Shown in pieces: positions 59,853 to 64,000 of a stretch of 64,000 nucleotides of DNA; positions within the stretch are counted from its first letter, which is position 1; every line of letters begins with the position of its first letter. Location of the stretch: positions 4,482,859 through 4,546,858 of the forward strand of contig BPJS01000001.1 of NCBI GenBank assembly GCA_026004735.1, read 5' to 3'. Source of the stretch: Isosphaeraceae bacterium (GTDB lineage: Bacteria > Planctomycetota > Planctomycetia > Isosphaerales > Isosphaeraceae). The notes under the pieces are model-generated. The model had not been told where the DNA came from and did not search any database. It worked only from the letters and a program-made list of their open reading frames with translations. A program made the position numbers and the translations under genes.

Positions 59853-60347
59853 ATGCGACCGAAGCGGATTGAGCCAGGACCAGGGCAGGAGTCGGTCTGG
59901 GATTATCCTCGGCCGCCTCGGGTGGAGGCGAGCCAGCGGCGGATTCGGATCGAGTTTGGGGGGCAGGTGATCGCCGAGACCGAGCGTGCGATCCGTGTGC
60001 TCGAGACGTCGCACCCGCCGGTGTACTACATTCCTCCTGGAGACTTTCGGCCCGGGGTTTTGCAACCGCAGGCGCGGGGGTCGTTCTGCGAGTGGAAGGG
60101 ACGCGCCCGCTATTTTGATGTGGTCGCGGGCTCGCGGCGAGCCGAGGCGGCGGCCTGGTCGTACCCGGCGCCCAAGTCGGGATTTGAGGCGATTCGGGAT
60201 TACGTGGCGGTCTATGCCGGTCGGATGGATGCTTGTTATGTGGACGAGGAACGGGTGACGCCGCAGCCTGGGGGGTTTTACGGTGGGTGGATCACGGCCG
60301 ACGTGGTGGGGCCGTTTAAGGGCGAGCCGGGTTCGGCAGGTTGGTAA
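59853..60347 (+). CDS. DUF427 domain protein
   Basis: 164 residues. Matches the DUF427 family: 'ESVWDYPRPPRVE', 'IRIEFGGQVIAETERAIRVLETSHPPVYYIPPGDF', 'GSFCEWKGRARYFDVV', 'AAWSYPAPKSGFEAIRDYVAVYAGRMDACYVDEERV' and 'GGFYGGWIT'. Small cytoplasmic beta-rich protein of unknown function, complete in length. Start at MRPKRIEPGPGQ; an earlier ATG (59802) is less likely. Confidence 0.92.
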   Translation: MRPKRIEPGPGQESVWDYPRPPRVEASQRRIRIEFGGQVIAETERAIRVLETSHPPVYYIPPGDFRPGVLQPQARGSFCEWKGRARYFDVVAGSRRAEAAAWSYPAPKSGFEAIRDYVAVYAGRMDACYVDEERVTPQPGGFYGGWITADVVGPFKGEPGSAGW

Positions 60348-60569
60348 GCGCGCCGGGGGACGATGGCAGCCGGAGGCGCGTGAGGTGGAACGGGCGGTCC
60401 CCGAGTGGGAGAATGCGGTCGATCCGTGGCTGTGGTCGATGCGAGGGGCGTGGCTTGACGCCGGCGGAGTACGGCGAGCATGCTTTCGGCTGACGGTGGG
60501 GCGGGGTGGAGGGCGTGTCGAGGCGGCCTGAGTCTCTCATTCACGGATCAGAAGAACGGCGGTGGGACG

Positions 60570-62147
60570 ATGACGGAACGGACCATCGGGGTCGAGGGGC
60601 TGGAGCCGGCGCAAGCCGTTCACTTCAACCTGCCGCTCGCGATGCTGGTCGAGCATGCGTTGCGGCGCGGCGAGGGACAACTGACGGATCAGGGAGCTTT
60701 GGTCTTTCGGACGGGAAAGTATACGGGCCGCTCGCCGCGGGACCGGTTTCTGGTGCGTGAGCCGTCGGTGGAGGCGGAGATTGACTGGGGGCCGGTGAAT
60801 CAGCCGTTTGAGCCGTCGGGCTACGAGGCGTTGGAAGCGCGGGTGATCCGGCACCTGTCAGAGCGGGAATTGTTTGTGGAGGATGCGTTCGCGGGGACGG
60901 ATCCGGAGCATCGGCTGCCGATCCGGGTGATTTGTGAGCGGGCGTACCATGCGTTGTTTGCGCGGCAGTTGTTTGTCGAGCCGACGCGTGAGGAACTGAC
61001 AGAGCACCGGCCGCGGTTGACGATCCTGGCAGCGCCGGATTTTGCGGCGATTCCAGAGCGTGACGGGACTCGGAGCGAGGTCTTCATCATCGCCAACTTT
61101 GCACGCGGGCGGGTGCTGATTGGCGGGACGTTGTATGCGGGCGAAATCAAAAAGAGTGTCTTCAGTGTGTTGAACACCTGGCTGCCGCGGGTGGGTGTGC
61201 TGCCGATGCACTGTTCGGCGAATGTGGGGGTGCGTGGCGATGTGGCGGTTTTCTTTGGATTGTCGGGGACGGGGAAGACGACGCTATCGGCCGATCCTCT
61301 GCGGCATCTGATTGGCGACGACGAGCATGGGTGGGGCGCAAACGGGGTGTTCAACTTCGAGGGCGGTTGTTATGCGAAGTGCATCCGCCTGAATCGGCTC
61401 AACGAGCCGGAGATCTATCAGGCGATCCGGTTTGGGACGGTGCTCGAGAATGTGGTGGTGGACGAGAAGACCCGGACGCCCGATTTTGCCGACGCATCGC
61501 TGACCGAGAATACGCGGGCGGCATATCCAATCGAGTTTATTCCGAATTTTGTTCCCGGCTCGCGGGGTGGGCATCCGGAGCAGATTGTTTTTCTGACCTG
61601 CGATGCGTTTGGGGTGCTGCCGCCGGTTGCCCGGTTGCGGCCGGAGCAGGCGATGTACCATTTCCTTTCGGGCTACACGGCACGGGTGGCCGGGACCGAG
61701 CGGGGATTGGGGGCGGACCCGGAGGCGGTCTTTAGTGCGTGCTTTGGAGCGCCGTTTATGACGCTGCCACCACAGCGTTACGCCGAGATGCTCGGCCAGA
61801 AGATGCGGCAACACCAGACCGGGGCCTGGCTCGTCAACACCGGTTGGGTGGGCGGCCCGTATGGGGTGGGGCAGCGGATCAGTCTGAGTTATAGCCGAAC
61901 GCTGGTTGAGGCGATTCTGTCCGGAGAATTGCGGAACGCGCCGTACGCGCGGGATCCGATCTTCAGACTTGAGTATCCGACGCGGTGCCCAAACGTGCCG
62001 GACTGGCTCCTCGATGCCCGGGGGATGTGGCGCGACCCGGAGGCTTACGACGCCAGGGTGCGGGAGTTGGCCCGCCGGTTTCGGGAGAACTTCGAGCGGT
62101 TTGGATCGGTGGATGCGACGATTCGTGAGGCAGGTCCGCGGGTCTGA
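60570..62147 (+). CDS. pckA: Phosphoenolpyruvate carboxykinase (ATP)
   Basis: 525 residues. Interconverts oxaloacetate + ATP and PEP + CO2 + ADP in gluconeogenesis. Signatures: '[19 protein letters not shown]', '[20 protein letters not shown]', '[16 protein letters not shown]' (ATP P-loop), 'LIGDDEHGW' (metal Asp), '[13 protein letters not shown]', '[32 protein letters not shown]' and '[17 protein letters not shown]'. Start at [10 protein letters not shown], length typical of the ATP type. Its last ~100 bp overlap the convergent glycosyltransferase gene. Confidence 0.97.
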   Translation: MTERTIGVEGLEPAQAVHFNLPLAMLVEHALRRGEGQLTDQGALVFRTGKYTGRSPRDRFLVREPSVEAEIDWGPVNQPFEPSGYEALEARVIRHLSERELFVEDAFAGTDPEHRLPIRVICERAYHALFARQLFVEPTREELTEHRPRLTILAAPDFAAIPERDGTRSEVFIIANFARGRVLIGGTLYAGEIKKSVFSVLNTWLPRVGVLPMHCSANVGVRGDVAVFFGLSGTGKTTLSADPLRHLIGDDEHGWGANGVFNFEGGCYAKCIRLNRLNEPEIYQAIRFGTVLENVVVDEKTRTPDFADASLTENTRAAYPIEFIPNFVPGSRGGHPEQIVFLTCDAFGVLPPVARLRPEQAMYHFLSGYTARVAGTERGLGADPEAVFSACFGAPFMTLPPQRYAEMLGQKMRQHQTGAWLVNTGWVGGPYGVGQRISLSYSRTLVEAILSGELRNAPYARDPIFRLEYPTRCPNVPDWLLDARGMWRDPEAYDARVRELARRFRENFERFGSVDATIREAGPRV

Positions 62148-63316
62148 TCCTCGAGTTCGTCGAAGACGGTCAGCAGGGCTTGAGCGGCGGCCGACCAGGT
62201 GAACCGCTGGGCGCGAGCCAGGGCACGGCCTGCCAGCTCGGCACGGAGCGGCCGATCGGTCAGCAGGCGATTCAGCGCGGCCGCGATCTGGCTCACCGAA
62301 GCGGGGTCGAAACCCAGGCCGGCCTCTCCGACCACCTCGGGCAGCGAGGCCGTGTCGGCGTAGGCAACCGGCGTTCCGCAGGCCATGGCCTCGATGGCCG
62401 GCAGTCCGAATCCCTCGATCAGCGAGGGCAGGACCAAGGCGCAGGCCCGGGCGTAGAGGATGCGGAGGTCGTCGTCGGCGACATAGCCGGTCCAGATGAC
62501 GCGGGGGCCGAGGTTCCAGCGCTCGACCCGCGCGCGGAGTTCGGGGACGTGGGTGTTGAAGACGTCGTGGAGGTCGCCGACCAGGACCAGGGGTGCCGTG
62601 GGATCATCGAGCTGCGCAAAGGCGTCGATGAGGCGCAGAAGATTCTTATGGGGGCTGAAGCCGCCGACGTAGAGCAGGAACGGTCCGTCGGCGGGGATGC
62701 CGTAGCGGGACAGGACGGCCGGGGCTTGGGCGTGATCGGCCGGGTCGAGCGGCCGGAAGACCGGGGAGGCGGCCTCGGGGATAACGCGAAGCCGTTCGTT
62801 GCGTATATGATAATATTTGATGATATCTCGACGTGAAGCGTGCGACAGAGTGACCACGCGGCGAGCGCGGTGAACGGCGTAGGCTTCCTTGATCCGCCAG
62901 GCCAGGCGACCGCGGCCGTGGCGGAAGATCAGCTCGGGATGCGACAGGGGCATGGTATCGTGGACGGTGACGACCAGGTGTCGGACGTTCCAGACGGGGA
63001 AGGCGGTGTAGGTGGACGGGAGATAGAGGCAGTCGAGCCGGGCGGCGGCGGCGGCGCGGCTGAAGGCGAAGAGGTCGGCCAGCGAACGGCGGCCTTCGGC
63101 CGAGGCCGCCTGAGTCGGGGCCTGGCGTACCGGAACGACCAAGGGGTCGAAACCGTCAGGGACGGCGGCCTGACCGGAGGCCAGCGCGTGGCTGTCGACG
63201 AGGATGGTGAAGCGGTGGCGGGAGCGGATTCTGCTGAGTGCGGCGAGCAGCTCACGGGTGAAGCGCCCAAAGCCGCGCCGGTTGGCCAGGCAGGCCCCGT
63301 CGATTCCGATGTGCAT
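62045..63316 (-). CDS. Glycosyltransferase family 4 protein
   Basis: About 423 residues. GT-B fold with N-terminal '[27 protein letters not shown]', '[16 protein letters not shown]', '[17 protein letters not shown]', the donor-binding half '[25 protein letters not shown]' and '[42 protein letters not shown]' with the E-x7-E motif. Transfers a sugar to surface glycans (acceptor unknown). Starts at 63328 or 63346 are also possible; none has a clear ribosome-binding site. The 3' end overlaps pckA by 103 bp, convergent. Confidence 0.92.
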   Translation of the reverse strand: MHIGIDGACLANRRGFGRFTRELLAALSRIRSRHRFTILVDSHALASGQAAVPDGFDPLVVPVRQAPTQAASAEGRRSLADLFAFSRAAAAARLDCLYLPSTYTAFPVWNVRHLVVTVHDTMPLSHPELIFRHGRGRLAWRIKEAYAVHRARRVVTLSHASRRDIIKYYHIRNERLRVIPEAASPVFRPLDPADHAQAPAVLSRYGIPADGPFLLYVGGFSPHKNLLRLIDAFAQLDDPTAPLVLVGDLHDVFNTHVPELRARVERWNLGPRVIWTGYVADDDLRILYARACALVLPSLIEGFGLPAIEAMACGTPVAYADTASLPEVVGEAGLGFDPASVSQIAAALNRLLTDRPLRAELAGRALARAQRFTWSAAAQALLTVFDELEDQTRGPASRIVASTDPNRSKFSRNRRANSRTLAS

Positions 63317-63396
63317 CGGTTCTGCCATCCGTGGGGACTGGGACAAGGATTTGGAAGTCCGTACGGGCGGAGCGGGCGGGGCCGGGTGGAGTACGT

Positions 63397-64000
63397 TCAG
63401 GGGGTCGAGGTGGACCGTGCTCCAGGGCGGTGGAGGCGGTCCCGGAGCAGATGGGATCGGAGCGCCGTCCGGACGATGGGCTGCTCGATGGCCTCGTGGA
63501 CTTCGAACGGAAGGTTTTTCAGCGGTTTAACTGCGGACGCGACCTGACTGACCGCGGCGGCGTCGGTGCCGGCGATGATGCGGCGGTGGCGCGTGGGGTA
63601 GGCGTCGATCAGATAAAACGCCGGCAGGGGCAGAGCCGGGAGCGGAGCGCCCGGGTGGACCAGGAGGACGCGGCAGACATCCGTTGGGGAGTGGGACTGA
63701 GCGAGGTGGCGGCGGTCGATGAGTCGGACGGGGCGGCCCCAGGTTTCAGCGGCATAGAGGCGTTGGGCGTGGTCGTGGGAGTCGGCCAGGACGTCGATCT
63801 GCTCAGCGCCGGCGGCGAGCAGGGCGTCGAAGGTGGCTGAGAGGGTGTCGGGGTGGGTGGGCTGGCGGCGATGGCTGGTGGTATGGATCAGGGCGGTGGG
63901 GCGCATGGCCGCGGCGAGGTGCGGAGCGAGCACGGCCCAGGCCTGGGCGACGGCGCCGCGGCGGCGATGATGGCGGGCGACGACGACGGGTGCGGAGCTT
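63397..64000 (-). CDS. Hypothetical protein, 5' end outside window (next to glycosyltransferase)
   Basis: Open from the window edge; about 200 residues visible. Begins with 'APVVVARHHRRRGAVAQAWAVLAPHLAAAMRPTALIHTTSHRRQP', then 'GAEQIDVLADSHDHAQRLYAAETWGRPVRLIDRRHL' and 'LLVHPGAPLPALPLPAFYLIDAYPTRHRRIIAGTDAAAVSQ'. Protein-like composition and shared direction with the GT4 gene 80 bp downstream suggest an operon for polysaccharide synthesis. No family recognised from the visible part. Confidence 0.65.
   Translation of the reverse strand, partial: SSAPVVVARHHRRRGAVAQAWAVLAPHLAAAMRPTALIHTTSHRRQPTHPDTLSATFDALLAAGAEQIDVLADSHDHAQRLYAAETWGRPVRLIDRRHLAQSHSPTDVCRVLLVHPGAPLPALPLPAFYLIDAYPTRHRRIIAGTDAAAVSQVASAVKPLKNLPFEVHEAIEQPIVRTALRSHLLRDRLHRPGARSTSTP

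Overview
The window looks like chromosomal DNA of a high-GC planctomycete. The evidence is the protein content: two DUF1559 pseudopilin-like proteins, DUF1573, DUF1080, a PEP-CTERM protein, a secreted FG-GAP/VCBS protein, an 'ESRQLLT' leader motif, and an EF-Tu whose switch I lacks the usual RGITI. The genus cannot be fixed from the sequence alone; an Isosphaera/Gemmata-type organism is a guess.

Layout. Positions 1-832 hold the 5' part of rpoC (minus strand). From 1.7 to 17.4 kb follow ordinary chromosomal genes: an ABC permease/ATPase pair, a quinone-oxidoreductase-like protein, a DUF5009-like membrane protein, an FG-GAP protein, an M48 protease with LemA, a Bax-inhibitor-1 family protein, a large membrane protein, UDP-GlcNAc 2-epimerase, a TIM-barrel protein and a double-redoxin protein. 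From 17.6 to 21.2 kb lies a tandemly duplicated cassette. Each unit has a TTGACA/TAAATT promoter-like element separated by a long poly(G) tract (14 and 12 G), a small secreted peptide with ten conserved cysteines, and a LolA-like protein with a C-terminal membrane anchor. The second unit runs on into DUF1573 and DUF1559 genes.

From 23.35 to 33.8 kb (minus strand) is the classical translation/transcription cluster. In transcription order it reads tRNA-Thr(TGT), tRNA-Tyr, tRNA-Gly, tRNA-Thr(GGT), tuf, rpmG, tRNA-Trp, secE, nusG, rplK, rplA, rplJ, rplL, rpoB. rpoC does not follow rpoB: it starts 22.5 kb away on the same strand. The two genes also have opposite third-position bias (G in rpoC, C in rpoB), and the plus strand as a whole changes from C-rich (left) to G-rich (right) between them. 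The rpoBC operon is therefore split around a strand-composition switch, either an origin-like skew change or a rearrangement breakpoint.

From 34 to 45 kb there is an ISAs1-family insertion sequence with terminal repeats, a near-perfect 10-bp target duplication and a frameshifted transposase. It is followed by a complete RND efflux operon (MFP-RND-OMF), a SYLF-domain protein and a multiply broken subtilase. From 45 to 64 kb are DUF1080, a multi-haem-type cytochrome c, an M19 dipeptidase, a second DUF1559 protein, prolyl oligopeptidase, the PEP-CTERM protein, a 39-residue zinc-ribbon protein, ferredoxin, an M24 peptidase, a UMF1-type MFS transporter translationally coupled to a membrane MutS-like ATPase, DUF427, PEP carboxykinase and glycosyltransferase genes.

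The best candidate for an undescribed system is the duplicated Cys-rich peptide/anchored-protein cassette with its poly(G) promoters. Three frameshifts (peptide copy 2, transposase, subtilase) lie in G/C homopolymers, so sequencing error must be excluded for each.
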